64,000 nucleotides of DNA. Source: Acinetobacter ursingii DSM 16037 = CIP 107286 (GTDB lineage: Bacteria; Pseudomonadota; Gammaproteobacteria; Pseudomonadales; Moraxellaceae). The notes beneath the pieces are model-generated. The model worked only from the letters and a program-made list of their open reading frames with translations. It was not told where the DNA came from and did no database searches. This document shows positions 20,233 through 29,589 of this stretch, piece by piece. Position 1 is the stretch's first letter. Every line of letters begins with the position of its first letter. The DNA lies in contig NZ_KB849715.1 in assembly GCF_000368825.1 (NCBI RefSeq), positions 62,001 to 126,000 of the forward strand. Direction: 5' to 3'. The position numbers were made by a program, and so were the translations under genes.

Positions 20233-20979
20233 TTACCGTTCCTTATGCTGCACAGCAACAGAATCCTTGTTCTGTGGCGCAGGCTGTAAATCGCCAGCCT
20301 TTTGAATCCGGACACTCGATAATGGAATTTTTAACTCGCCCTGTCTGATTTTAATCGGCAAAGTATTTTGCACATCTACCGAAGCAGCTAAAGCTGTTTC
20401 AATGGGAACATTCAAATGCCCATTAATTGGAATATTGGTTTTAAGCGTCGTATCCAGTGGAATATTTAAATTTTCTTTTAAAACTGTACGTACAGGGGCA
20501 TCAAATTTAAGATGCACATTTTGCTCAAGCGGAACTTGTATATCAATCGGTACATCCAGTTTGATTGGAATCGTTCCTTTCAAAGGTAAAGTAATATCTT
20601 TACCCAAAACTTTGACCTGAACTTTAGTGTCGATGGGTAAATCCTGATTCACTTTTAAGGTTTCTTTGACTGGAATCGAAGTTTTAATTGGAACTTGGTT
20701 ATCGAAATAAACACGTGGAGTCAATGTCTGAGTTAAAGGGATATTCAGATCTTCACGAATGGGAATAGAGGCATTGACTCTCCCCGTCACATCCACATCC
20801 AAAGCATCCTGAATTTTAACTTTGGCCTGTAAAGGTTCTTGTAAATCAATATCAACAGCTTGATTTTTCAATGGGATATAAATATTAAAGTTTTTAAATA
20901 CCCATATAGCAATAGCAACACCAATCAGAGCTGCCAATACAATAAATGCCAATGCACCCAACGCTTGTCTGAATTGCAA
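20233..20979 (-). CDS. Membrane-anchored repeat-rich hypothetical protein
   Basis: A 248-residue protein of unrecognised family. An N-terminal transmembrane helix (about 8-30) is followed by roughly 200 residues of imperfect 10-14 residue repeats centred on IP(I/L) or VP(I/L) steps: IPIREDLNIPL, VPIKTSIPVKETL, LPLKGTIPIKLDVPIDIQVPL, IPINGHLNVPIETAL. This suggests a regular beta-rich structure outside the cytoplasm. The C-terminus is Gln/Lys-rich and looks flexible. It is the first of a two-gene unit with the 226-residue paralogue. Confidence 0.6.
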   Translation of the reverse strand: MQFRQALGALAFIVLAALIGVAIAIWVFKNFNIYIPLKNQAVDIDLQEPLQAKVKIQDALDVDVTGRVNASIPIREDLNIPLTQTLTPRVYFDNQVPIKTSIPVKETLKVNQDLPIDTKVQVKVLGKDITLPLKGTIPIKLDVPIDIQVPLEQNVHLKFDAPVRTVLKENLNIPLDTTLKTNIPINGHLNVPIETALAASVDVQNTLPIKIRQGELKIPLSSVRIQKAGDLQPAPQNKDSVAVQHKER

Positions 20980-21065
20980 CGATCTATCCTTAATCTGTTT
21001 TTCCTTCGTGAATAGTGTTCACATAATTTGTAAAATATTCAGCTTTGGTTTTGTATCTTATGTAA

Positions 21066-21095
21066 AAAAGCTCAGTCGAAACTGAGCTTTTGGAA
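21066..21095 (-). terminator. Rho-independent terminator of gap
   Basis: A perfect stem AAAAGCTCAGT / ACTGAGCTTTT with a four-base loop, followed on the minus strand by a run of T. It lies just beyond the gap stop codon. Confidence 0.85.
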
Positions 21096-21114
21096 ATCTT
21101 GATCAGAAAAATGC

Positions 21115-22572
21115 TTAAGCATCGGTTCCAGCAGGAACTTTTGGATAGCTTACGCCACACATTTGCTCAGCGATACGTAATACCTGACAGCTATAACCGA
21201 CTTCATTGTCATACCAAACATAAGCAGTTAAACGGTTACCCGAAGTAATCGTTGCCTGAGCATCAAATACGCCCGCAGTACGTGAACCAATAAAGTCGCT
21301 TGAAACCACTTCAGTTGAGTTGGTATAACCAATTTGACCTTGTAGATTCGAGTTAATTGAAATCTGACGAATATATTCATTCACTTCGTCACGATCTACT
21401 TCTTTATCTAAAGTCAAATTCAAGATCGCAAGTGAAACGTTTGGTGTTGGTACACGAACCGAGTTACCTGTTAATTTACCTTTAAGCTGTGGCAATGCTT
21501 TCGCAACCGCTTTCGCTGCACCAGTTTCAGTAATCACCATATTCAAGGTTGCCGCACGACCACGACGATCCGCTTTATGATAGTTATCAATCAAGTTTTG
21601 GTCATTGGTAAATGAATGAACAGTTTCAACGTGACCATTTAACACGTGATATTTCTCATCCAATACTTTTAGGATTGGTGTAATTGCATTGGTAGTACAG
21701 CTTGCAGCAGAAATAATCTTGTCTTCATCCAAGATATCTGCGTTATTTACACCGTATACGACGTTCTTCATTTCGCCTTTACTTGGTGCAGTCAACACGA
21801 CACGTGCAATACCCGCACATTTCAAGTGTTGGCTTAGACCTTCAGCATCGCGCCATTTACCCGTATTATCAATCAGAAGCGCATTGTTAATACCATACTG
21901 GGTATAATCCACTTCACTTGGACTAGATGCATAGATGACTTTGATGTAGTTACCGTTTGCGATGATCGCTTCGTTTTCTTCATCAACAGCAATGGTTCCT
22001 GCGAAAGTACCGTGAATTGAGTCACGACGTAACAAAGACGCACGTTTTGCCAAATCACCATCAGAAGATTTGCGTACTACGATTGCTTTAAGGCTTAAAC
22101 CGCGACCCAAGCCAGATTGACTGATGATTAAACGCGCCAAGATACGACCGATACGACCAAAACCGTACAACACGACATCTTTAGGTTGTTCAGAAGTTGC
22201 ATTACCTTTAATTGACTCAACAGCTTGAGCAACAAAAGCATCGATATCGCCGCCTTTTTCTTTATATTCAACAGCAAGTTTACCAATATCCACTTCAGCA
22301 GAACCGATATTCTCAATTTTAGCCAATGCTTCTAAAATTGGGAAAGTATTAACAACAGAAAGCTCAACATCAACCACGCGAGTACGACGATGCGTTTTTA
22401 AAATCTGAATCACAGAGCGGTTAATTAAAGAACGACCGTAAACAGAAACGACAATATTTTTTTCACGGTATAACTGACCGATTAACGCGATCATATGTTC
22501 CGCAATTTCTTCGCGGTTTTCCCAGCGACCTTGGTGTTCCGCGTGTAGGGCGATGATAGTGTCTTTGCTCAC
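21115..22572 (-). CDS. gap: Glyceraldehyde-3-phosphate dehydrogenase, long form
   Basis: NAD(P)-dependent enzyme interconverting glyceraldehyde-3-phosphate and 1,3-bisphosphoglycerate. At 485 residues it is about 150 longer than the usual form; the extra part is N-terminal (residues 1-125), ahead of the Rossmann motif VVLYGFGRIGRILARL. The active-site cysteine is in SAASCTTNAITPIL and the C-terminal VWYDNEVGYSCQVLRIAEQM is typical. Long Gap proteins occur in Pseudomonas and Acinetobacter, which use it mainly for gluconeogenesis. It starts with GTG, preceded by AGAGGA. Confidence 0.93.
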   Translation of the reverse strand: MSKDTIIALHAEHQGRWENREEIAEHMIALIGQLYREKNIVVSVYGRSLINRSVIQILKTHRRTRVVDVELSVVNTFPILEALAKIENIGSAEVDIGKLAVEYKEKGGDIDAFVAQAVESIKGNATSEQPKDVVLYGFGRIGRILARLIISQSGLGRGLSLKAIVVRKSSDGDLAKRASLLRRDSIHGTFAGTIAVDEENEAIIANGNYIKVIYASSPSEVDYTQYGINNALLIDNTGKWRDAEGLSQHLKCAGIARVVLTAPSKGEMKNVVYGVNNADILDEDKIISAASCTTNAITPILKVLDEKYHVLNGHVETVHSFTNDQNLIDNYHKADRRGRAATLNMVITETGAAKAVAKALPQLKGKLTGNSVRVPTPNVSLAILNLTLDKEVDRDEVNEYIRQISINSNLQGQIGYTNSTEVVSSDFIGSRTAGVFDAQATITSGNRLTAYVWYDNEVGYSCQVLRIAEQMCGVSYPKVPAGTDA

Positions 22573-22841
22573 AAATACGTCCTCTAATGAATAATTTTAG
22601 GCGTGAATTTCAAAACCCCATAATTGTAAAGGAATTATCATCAAGATTGAATCAAAAGCTGTGAATGTCGATGATATTTTCAGTGATATTCACTATAAAT
22701 TTATAAAATACTTATAATTTTTTATTTTAATTTTTACATTATTTTTCTAAAAGTGAGTCAAAATTTAAATTTCGTCGTATTTTTTTTGATCATATCAAAT
22801 GTTACTCAAGTCTAAAGTGTTGAAATTTGATTAAAATTATC

Positions 22842-23777
22842 TCAAATCTCCTCGTTTAAGCGTTTTTGATAATGCGCAACATTTCGCTCAAGTGCTCGTT
22901 TATTTTTATGTTGTTGATAAAGGTGCCAACTTCCCTCTATCACTAACAATGACACCGCACACCAAATGGGAATGTAAGTGTACCATTCTTGAGGACTAAT
23001 TTTTTCACCCAATGCCAAAGAAGCCAATGCCAATAAAATAGGCTCTAAATAGCTAAGCAGACCAAATAAAATCATCGGTAAAAAACGGCTTGCTAAAATA
23101 TAACTCCCCAAACCCACTGCGCTTAATAAGCCTAGTCCAAGCACAACCAACCACATGAACGGTTGCTGTTGTATCGCCAGACTTCCCGTTCCACTTTGAA
23201 TAAAGTACACAGCAATAGGCAAGATAATGACAATATCCCACCAAAAACCACCAAGATTATCCGTACCCATTTTTTTACGCAATAAAAAATAAGCCGAGTA
23301 ACCAAAAGCAACCAGTGCCGTTTCCCAAGCAATAGACCCTAAACGAAAAATTTCGTGACTAACGCCTATAACCGCAAGAATTACAGCAGCGATTTGAAAT
23401 TTAGACAGTTTTTCGCCATAAAATAAGCTACCGCTCAATACCAGAACCAACGGCAATAAAAAATATCCCAGTGAAACCTGTAAACCTCGTCCATTCATAG
23501 GTCCCCATAAAAATAACCAAAGCTGAACTGAAGTCAGCAACGAAGATAGGATCACCAATAAAAGGAAAGCTGGATTTGCAAGCACTCGTTGATAAATGCT
23601 TTTAATATGCGGCAAATCCCCCAACAACCACATCAGCAGCGTTAAAAAAGGCAAGGTTGCCAACATGCGCCAACCAAAGGTTTGTTCGCTGTCCAGACCT
23701 TTTAATAACTGGGTATAAAAATACAATACACCAAAGGTCACCGATGCGATAACCGACAATATTATGCCCTTAAACAT
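22842..23777 (-). CDS. rarD: EamA/RhaT-superfamily transporter, RarD-like
   Basis: A 311-residue inner-membrane protein with about ten predicted helices in two EamA repeats. The N-terminal GIILSVIASVTFGVLYFYTQLLKGLDSEQTFGWR and the mid-protein WLFLWGPMNGRGLQVSLGYFLLPL segment match RarD proteins. These drug/metabolite transporters are sometimes linked to chloramphenicol resistance, but the natural substrate is unknown. AGAGG lies just before the ATG. Confidence 0.85.
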   Translation of the reverse strand: MFKGIILSVIASVTFGVLYFYTQLLKGLDSEQTFGWRMLATLPFLTLLMWLLGDLPHIKSIYQRVLANPAFLLLVILSSLLTSVQLWLFLWGPMNGRGLQVSLGYFLLPLVLVLSGSLFYGEKLSKFQIAAVILAVIGVSHEIFRLGSIAWETALVAFGYSAYFLLRKKMGTDNLGGFWWDIVIILPIAVYFIQSGTGSLAIQQQPFMWLVVLGLGLLSAVGLGSYILASRFLPMILFGLLSYLEPILLALASLALGEKISPQEWYTYIPIWCAVSLLVIEGSWHLYQQHKNKRALERNVAHYQKRLNEEI

Positions 23778-23830
23778 CCTGACCTCTTATATTAACGCGC
23801 GAAAAATATCTAAAATATCAAACGATTAAA

Positions 23831-23858
23831 AAACAAAAAAACCATGCATTCGCATGGC
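23831..23858 (-). terminator. Rho-independent terminator of the lipocalin gene
   Basis: Stem GCCATGC / GCATGG with loop, followed on the minus strand by a long T-run, 22 bp past the lipocalin stop codon. Confidence 0.8.
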
Positions 23859-23879
23859 TTGATCTTATCATCATAACCA

Positions 23880-24470
23880 TTATTTTAGAGTATGTTGAGG
23901 GCGAATAATATCATTCAGGTCATAACCTAAAGATTTTGCATAACTCAAATACTCATTCAATACATCTTCAGACAGTTCAGGCGTTCTGGATAGTACCCAT
24001 AAGTATTTACGGGAAGGTTCTCCGACCAATACAGTTTGATAATTTTCATCAAGTTTAAGAATCCAATAATCTCCCCGCGCCACAGGAACCCAACGTATTG
24101 CTTCAGGCAAAAAGCTGACTTTTAATTTGGTATTAAAAGGAGGATTTTCGACAAAAGCCTCACCAACCGATTGTTTAAGCACACCATCTTTGCTGTAACA
24201 ACGATTATCAACAGTCACGTTGCCATTTTCATTCAAGGTGTAAGTTGCGGTAATGTCCTTGGCACATTGTTTCTCAAAATACATTGGTTTACGTGCAATT
24301 TCGTACCAGACACCCAAGTATTTGTCTAACTCAACCCGCTCTACCGTTGGCAATGGCTTACTTTGCGCATAAGCAACCGTTGCAACCGCTAAACCTGTTA
24401 ATACAATCCCGCCCACTGCAATTTTAGTCAGTGTCCAACTGGCTTTTGGGAGATTCTGTTTTAATGACAT
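23880..24470 (-). CDS. Lipocalin family protein (Blc-like), secreted
   Basis: A 196-residue lipocalin. The GxW motif of strand A is present as YLGVWYEIARKPMYFEKQC, and PSRKYLWVLSRTPELSEDVLNEYLSYAKSLGYD is the conserved C-terminal part of bacterial lipocalins. An N-terminal signal peptide ends near VATVAYAQS; there is no lipobox, so unlike E. coli Blc it is not an obvious lipoprotein and is predicted periplasmic. I chose ATG 24470 because AGGGG sits seven bases before it; the frame also holds an upstream start at 24488. Likely binds lysolipids or fatty acids. Confidence 0.87.
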   Translation of the reverse strand: MSLKQNLPKASWTLTKIAVGGIVLTGLAVATVAYAQSKPLPTVERVELDKYLGVWYEIARKPMYFEKQCAKDITATYTLNENGNVTVDNRCYSKDGVLKQSVGEAFVENPPFNTKLKVSFLPEAIRWVPVARGDYWILKLDENYQTVLVGEPSRKYLWVLSRTPELSEDVLNEYLSYAKSLGYDLNDIIRPQHTLK

Positions 24471-24597
24471 TTGTATTCCCCTGCTCATTGCCTGATTTAA
24501 TCGGCATCGATTTATTCAAGATTACTCACATTAGCTTGTTTTATATGCAAATAATGTATAGATATGTAGCAATTTACACAGAGAATGGTGTCCAGAT

Positions 24598-26619
24598 TTA
24601 TTGCAACATCTGCGCTTTTAAACGCACGATTTCATCGCGTAACCGCGCTGCTTGCTCAAATTGCAACTCTTTCGATGCCTTGATCATTTCCTTCTCTAAT
24701 TTACCAATATGCTTGGTAAAGAGTTTTGGATCAGCCAGAATATGTCGTTCGTCTGCTGAAAGCGCCTTCGCCTGATCAGAAATTTTGGCATCAATTTCAT
24801 CATCATTAAAGACTTCGCCAGTATCAATTTCTTTAATTTTCTGACGTACTGCACTACGCGGCGTAATCCCATGTTCCTGATTAAATTCAATTTGCTTATT
24901 ACGACGACGATCTGTTTCATCGATGGCTTTTTGCATCGAATCGGTTACACGATCTGCATATAAAATCGCTTTACCTTTCAGGTTACGTGCAGCACGACCA
25001 ATGGTTTGAATCAGTGAACGTTCGGAACGTAAAAAGCCTTCTTTGTCTGCATCCAAAATCGCCACCAAAGATACTTCTGGCATATCCAATCCCTCACGGA
25101 GCAAGTTAATACCCACTAGCACATCATAAACGCCTGTGCGGAGTTCATGAATAATCTTGACCCGTTCAACCGTATCGATATCAGAATGCAAATAAGCGAC
25201 TTTCACCCCATATTCTTTTAAATAAGAGGTCAAATCTTCTGCCATTCGTTTGGTTAATGTCGTCACCAAAACCCGTTCATCCAGATCTTTGCGCAGATTA
25301 ATTTCAGATAATACATCATCGACTTGTGTCAACACTGGACGAATTTCAATTTCAGGATCGACTAGACCTGTCGGACGCACCACTTGCTCTACAATCTGAT
25401 CTGATCGTTCCAATTCGTACTTGGCAGGTGTTGCACTGACATAAATTGTAGTCGGAACAATACGCTCCCATTCTTCAAATTTCATCGGGCGATTATCCAG
25501 TGCACTTGGCAAACGAAAACCATAATTCACCAGATTTTCTTTGCGTGAACGGTCACCCTTATACATTGCACCAATTTGTGGAACAGTCACGTGCGATTCA
25601 TCAATGATTAGTAGCGCATCATCAGGGATATAATCAAATAGAGTCGGTGGTGCTTCGCCCGATGGACGACCTGATAAATGACGTGAATAGTTTTCGATGC
25701 CATTGGTGTAGCCTAATTGCTGCATCATTTCCAGATCGTAACGCGTCCGTTGCTCGATGCGTTGTGCTTCGATCAATTTGTCATGTTCACGGAAAAATTT
25801 AAGCTGATCCTGTAATTCAACTTTAATAGTATCGATCGCGCGGGATAAATTGTCTTTTGGCGTCACATAATGGCTTTTTGGATAAATGGTTACACGCGGC
25901 ACCTGACGCAACATTTTACCTGTTAAAGGATCAAACCAGCGAATTGATTCAACTTCGTCATCAAACAACTCGATGCGAATCGCATTTTGATCGGATTCAG
26001 CAGGAAATACATCTAAAATTTCACCCCGAATACGATAAGTACCCCGTAAAAACTCCAGTTCATTACGGGTATATTGCATTTCAACCAGACGGCGAATCAA
26101 ATCATCACGATTGACACGATCACCTTCGACCACATGCAGCAACATTTTCATATAGGCTTCAGGATCACCCAAACCATAAATAGCAGAAACCGAGGCCACA
26201 ATAATTGCATCACGACGTTCTAATAAAGCTCGTGTCGCCGAAAGACGCATCTGATCGATATGATCATTAATCGCGGCATCTTTTTCAATAAAAGTATCTG
26301 ACGAAGGCACATATGCTTCTGGTTGGTAATAATCATAATAACTGACGAAATATTCCACCGCGTTATTAGGGAAAAAAGCCTTAAACTCACCATAAAGCTG
26401 CGCCGCTAAGGTTTTATTATGCGCCATGACAATCGTGGGGCGTTGAGTCTGAGCAATGACATTAGCCATGGTATAGGTTTTACCCGACCCCGTAACCCCC
26501 AATAGCAACTGATTGCGATAGCCACTTTCAACACCATGTACCAGTTTTTCAATCGCTTGAGGCTGGTCACCTGCGGGTTGGTAACTGGTGACTAATTCAA
26601 AGGGTTGCTTATCGCTCAC
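24598..26619 (-). CDS. uvrB: Excinuclease ABC subunit B
   Basis: Damage-verifying helicase-like subunit of nucleotide excision repair. The 673-residue length is standard. Walker [17 protein letters not shown], beta-hairpin region [30 protein letters not shown] (Walker B), [47 protein letters not shown] and a C-terminal UVR motif binding UvrC ([24 protein letters not shown]) are all present. Translation starts with GTG, with GAGAG upstream. Divergent from the gene at 26786. Confidence 0.97.
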   Translation of the reverse strand: MSDKQPFELVTSYQPAGDQPQAIEKLVHGVESGYRNQLLLGVTGSGKTYTMANVIAQTQRPTIVMAHNKTLAAQLYGEFKAFFPNNAVEYFVSYYDYYQPEAYVPSSDTFIEKDAAINDHIDQMRLSATRALLERRDAIIVASVSAIYGLGDPEAYMKMLLHVVEGDRVNRDDLIRRLVEMQYTRNELEFLRGTYRIRGEILDVFPAESDQNAIRIELFDDEVESIRWFDPLTGKMLRQVPRVTIYPKSHYVTPKDNLSRAIDTIKVELQDQLKFFREHDKLIEAQRIEQRTRYDLEMMQQLGYTNGIENYSRHLSGRPSGEAPPTLFDYIPDDALLIIDESHVTVPQIGAMYKGDRSRKENLVNYGFRLPSALDNRPMKFEEWERIVPTTIYVSATPAKYELERSDQIVEQVVRPTGLVDPEIEIRPVLTQVDDVLSEINLRKDLDERVLVTTLTKRMAEDLTSYLKEYGVKVAYLHSDIDTVERVKIIHELRTGVYDVLVGINLLREGLDMPEVSLVAILDADKEGFLRSERSLIQTIGRAARNLKGKAILYADRVTDSMQKAIDETDRRRNKQIEFNQEHGITPRSAVRQKIKEIDTGEVFNDDEIDAKISDQAKALSADERHILADPKLFTKHIGKLEKEMIKASKELQFEQAARLRDEIVRLKAQMLQ

Positions 26620-26785
26620 TCGGCTGCTCTCTTCTTTTCAAAATTTCATTTCACTAAGCCCTTTATGGGGTAATTCACCCTCAATTTAAAGGCTTTTCCT
26701 GTAAATTTAATTTCTACATTTTGTACTTGACCCATCTGCGTTTCGTCTGCAACATGGAACACATCAGCATCAGAATTGAAACAAC

Positions 26786-27586
26786 ATGGCATACCATTAT
26801 CACGACGAAAGCATCATCACGGAACTTCCTGAAGATACGGTTTTTGTCTTTGGCAGTAATATGGCTGGACAACACACACATGGTGCAGCACGTGTCGCTG
26901 CACAGCATTTTGGTGCGGTGAATCATGTTGGTCGTGGTTGGGCAGGTCAAAGCTTTGCCATTCCCACTTTAAATGAACATTTGCAGCGGATGCCATTATC
27001 GCAAATTGAACACTATATAGATGATTTTAAAGTCTATGCCCAACATCACCCCAAAATGAAATATTTCATCACTGCTTTGGGTTGTGGTATTGCAGGTTAT
27101 AAAGTCTCTGAAATTGCTCCTTTATTTAAAGGGATTCACAACAATGTGATCTTGCCTGAGTCGTTTAAACCCTATATTGATGAAAATGCCATTTCACAAT
27201 TTCCAGATTTGACTTCGCATACTGTACAGTCCTTTATTAACGACGATGTGATTTTTTATTTTGATCATGGTAGTGACTCTTTTGAAGAAGCCTTAGATAA
27301 AACTGATTTAAGTGATGCTGAAAAATCGATTGCACTCATTGTTTTAAATGAAGATATGTACCCGCGCGACCGTTATGGCCGTGGCCGCGAAAGTGAGCTT
27401 GAAGATATTTTAAGCAAACTCAATGGCAAGATTTTTAATTTTCATGATAATCGCGAAGGCGCGATGATTTTTGTCGGGGTGATTGTGGCATTGATGGAAC
27501 TTTATGATATCGATGAACAAGACTTCATTAAACTCTGGCGTGGTGACATCACCATTCAACATCCCATTAATCGAATAAAATCGTAA
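26786..27586 (+). CDS. Hypothetical protein with phage-type FVFGSNMAGxH domain
   Basis: A 266-residue soluble protein. Residues 15-120 carry VFVFGSNMAGQHTHGAARVAAQHFGA, then GRGWAGQSFAIPT and ITALGCGIAGYKVSEIAPLF. This pattern is typical of a Rossmann-like or macro-like domain most often encoded by phages and plasmids, with unknown activity. Residues 150-266 form an unrecognised acidic domain (FINDDVIFYFDHGSDSFEEALDKTDLSDAEKSIALIVLNEDMY). The ATG has no strong ribosome site. I infer possible nucleotide or ADP-ribose binding from the glycine pattern only. Confidence 0.65.
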   Translation: MAYHYHDESIITELPEDTVFVFGSNMAGQHTHGAARVAAQHFGAVNHVGRGWAGQSFAIPTLNEHLQRMPLSQIEHYIDDFKVYAQHHPKMKYFITALGCGIAGYKVSEIAPLFKGIHNNVILPESFKPYIDENAISQFPDLTSHTVQSFINDDVIFYFDHGSDSFEEALDKTDLSDAEKSIALIVLNEDMYPRDRYGRGRESELEDILSKLNGKIFNFHDNREGAMIFVGVIVALMELYDIDEQDFIKLWRGDITIQHPINRIKS

Positions 27587-27601
27587 GATATTGTATTCCC
27601 T

Positions 27602-27634
27602 GCTCTTTTATTCCTTTATAAAAGAGCTTTATAG
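27602..27634 (+). terminator. Hairpin terminator after the 26786 gene
   Basis: Stem GCTCTTTTA / TAAAAGAGC with an eight-base loop and a short T stretch, 15 bp after the stop codon. Confidence 0.6.
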
Positions 27635-27713
27635 ATTTCTCTTATTCCGTCTTTTTTTATCTCGGCTTTGCGAAGAAGAATAAATAAAATTGAATACGTG
27701 ATCAAAGAAATCT
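27633..27713. repeat. Possible degenerate copy of the dispersed palindromic repeat
   Basis: An 81-bp stretch begins with AGATTTCT and ends with AAAGAAATCT, the same terminal arms as copy 3 with some changes. The right half (GAAGAATAAATAAAA, then TGATCAAAGAAATCT) resembles the GAAAATAAAGAGG...TGATGAAAGAAGTCT core. Spacing and length fit the family, but identity is low. Confidence 0.4.
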
Positions 27714-27859
27714 TATGCTGACTCTTTCACAGCAAAACTATGGATGCTTTTGCTCACCTACTTCACATAAATTGTCTATTTTTTACACCTTACTATTTCC
27801 AAGTGTAACTGTTGGTTTTATACTCCATGAAAAATAAATAATTCATTGGAATTTCCTGA

Positions 27860-29296
27860 ATGCAGACTTTAGATTCATCTATTTTTGACCTTGCACCGAT
27901 TCCAATGTGGCTGGAGGATTATAGCGATATAAAAATCCAGTTTGATGCATGGCGCGCTCAGGGGGTCGAAGATTTACATGCATTTTTAAGCGAAGATCTT
28001 GATCGGGTACGCCAATGCGCTCATAAAATAAAAATCATCTCAGTCAATCAACAAACACTGGATTTATTTGAAGCAAATTCACAGGAACATTTATGTAGCA
28101 ATCTAGATCGTATCTTTCAGGAAGATATGTTCAAATCCCATATTTATGAATTAATTGATTTATGGAATGGTAAAACTCATTTTTCGAGTGTAGCAGTCAA
28201 TTACACTCTGTCTGGCAAACGTCTGGACATCCAACTACGTGGGTCAATCCTTCCTGGATACGAACAATCTTTTGAAAGGTTACTCATTACCACTGAAGAT
28301 GTAACCTCTTATCAAAACGCACGTAGATTAGAAGAAAAAAATCGCAGATTGGCTGAAGCAAGATTTGTATATTCACCAGCTTCTCTTTGGGTTGAAGATT
28401 TTAGTCGGGTTAAAGTTCGAATTGATCAATTAAAACAGATTGGAATTGACGATTTTCGAACTTTTTTAGATGTACATCCTGAGTTTGTCAATCAATGTAT
28501 TGAGGATATTTTAATCCTCGATGTCAATCAGGCGACACTCGATTTATTTCAAGCCCCTGACAAACAAATCCTGCTCAAAAATATCCATAAAGTTTTTTCA
28601 AATGAGATGCTAGGCACCTTCCGCGAGCAACTGATTGAGTTATGGAAAGGTAATATTCATCATCAACGCGAAGCGGTCAATTATGCACTAGATGGCAGTA
28701 TTCGTAATGTGTTGTTGCAGTTTACCGTTTTTCCGGGCTATGAAAAGGATTGGGGGCTGGTTCAAGTTGCTTTAACCGACATCACTGCACGGAAAAAAGC
28801 AGAAAATTATCTGGAATATTTAGGCAAACATGATGTGCTGACCAAACTATATAATCGCTCGTTCTTTACGGAAGAACTTAATCGTCTGGAACGTAGTATC
28901 TTGCGACCTGTTTCCTGTATTTTCCTGGATATGAATGGCTTAAAAGAAGTCAATGATCAACTGGGGCATGACGTGGGCGATGGTTTATTACGTCGTGTTG
29001 GCAGTGTATTAACTCAAGCAATTCAAAATACAACCTATACAGCGTCACGTATTGGGGGAGATGAATTTGTCATCCTGATGCCAGGAACAGATGAAACCGC
29101 AGTTTTGGTGATGCTACAGACCATTCAGGAACTGTTTAATATTGACAATCAATACTATTCAAGCCAGCCGATTAGTATGTCATTTGGGTCTGCGACCACA
29201 CTTGAAAATGAAAGTATTGAAGCCATGCTTAAACGCGCCGATCAACAAATGTATCAGCGCAAAAAGCATTTTTATCAGGATAAAGAGGCGAGTTAA
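27860..29296 (+). CDS. Diguanylate cyclase with two tandem PAS-like sensor domains
   Basis: A 478-residue cytoplasmic signalling protein with no transmembrane segment. Two homologous PAS-like modules (about residues 8-150 and 172-310) share the pattern PIPMWLEDYS/PASLWVEDFS, a helical insertion, VNQQTLDLFEA/VNQATLDLFQA, and PGYE before a final strand. A GGDEF domain follows (about 325-470) with the intact active site RIGGDEFVIL, so it should make cyclic di-GMP from GTP. The RxxD inhibitory I-site expected five residues before GGDEF is missing (NTTY there). A hairpin terminator follows the stop. Confidence 0.9.
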   Translation: MQTLDSSIFDLAPIPMWLEDYSDIKIQFDAWRAQGVEDLHAFLSEDLDRVRQCAHKIKIISVNQQTLDLFEANSQEHLCSNLDRIFQEDMFKSHIYELIDLWNGKTHFSSVAVNYTLSGKRLDIQLRGSILPGYEQSFERLLITTEDVTSYQNARRLEEKNRRLAEARFVYSPASLWVEDFSRVKVRIDQLKQIGIDDFRTFLDVHPEFVNQCIEDILILDVNQATLDLFQAPDKQILLKNIHKVFSNEMLGTFREQLIELWKGNIHHQREAVNYALDGSIRNVLLQFTVFPGYEKDWGLVQVALTDITARKKAENYLEYLGKHDVLTKLYNRSFFTEELNRLERSILRPVSCIFLDMNGLKEVNDQLGHDVGDGLLRRVGSVLTQAIQNTTYTASRIGGDEFVILMPGTDETAVLVMLQTIQELFNIDNQYYSSQPISMSFGSATTLENESIEAMLKRADQQMYQRKKHFYQDKEAS

Positions 29297-29322
29297 AAAA
29301 CAGGAAAATCCTGTTTTTATCC
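29294..29322 (+). terminator. Terminator of the GGDEF gene, overlapping the end of rpmJ2
   Basis: Stem AAAACAGG / CCTGTTTT with AAAAT loop region and a T-run on the plus strand. It also covers the rpmJ stop at 29317-29319, so it may serve both convergent genes. Confidence 0.75.
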
Positions 29323-29442
29323 TTGACGTGCCTTAAAACGTGGATTGGATTTGCAAATCACATACAGCTTGCCACGACGACGAACAATTTGACAATCTGG
29401 CGAACGCTTTTTTGCACTTTTAAGAGAAGATAGAACTTGCAT
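29317..29442 (-). CDS. rpmJ: Ribosomal protein L36, zinc-independent paralogue
   Basis: A 41-residue protein read from the minus strand: it starts [20 protein letters not shown] and ends [11 protein letters not shown], an L36 of the longer type (YkgO-like). The classical L36 has four zinc ligands (CxxC...CxxxxH). Here the set is incomplete, with only DCQIV and YVICKSN cysteines, fitting the zinc-free C-minus class that replaces the zinc form during zinc starvation. A perfect Zur-type palindrome lies 23 bp upstream of the start, which supports this reading. Confidence 0.92.
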   Translation of the reverse strand: MQVLSSLKSAKKRSPDCQIVRRRGKLYVICKSNPRFKARQG

Positions 29443-29464
29443 AATATAAGACCCATTAATAGAT

Positions 29465-29481
29465 ATGTTATAATATAACAT
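29465..29481 (-). promoter_or_regulatory. Putative Zur operator upstream of rpmJ paralogue
   Basis: ATGTTATAATATAACAT is a 17-bp perfect palindrome around a central base. It agrees with the gammaproteobacterial Zur box (GTTATANTATAAC core). Located 23 bp before the rpmJ2 start, it should repress the gene when zinc is plentiful. The assignment rests on motif match and gene context. Confidence 0.85.
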
Positions 29482-29526
29482 TAATCTAAAATATCATCCT
29501 GCGTCAAGTCACAATGTTCATAGTCG

Positions 29527-29563
29527 AAAAAAAGCCTTTCATGGTTACATGAAAGGCTTTTGA
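29527..29563 (-). terminator. Rho-independent terminator after the 63-residue hypothetical gene
   Basis: A perfect 13-bp stem AAAGCCTTTCATG / CATGAAAGGCTTT with loop GTTA; on the minus strand it ends in a T-run. It lies about 27 bp past the stop at 29590. Confidence 0.85.
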
Positions 29564-29589
29564 TTCAGCGTAAAGAAAATAGCTTAAAA

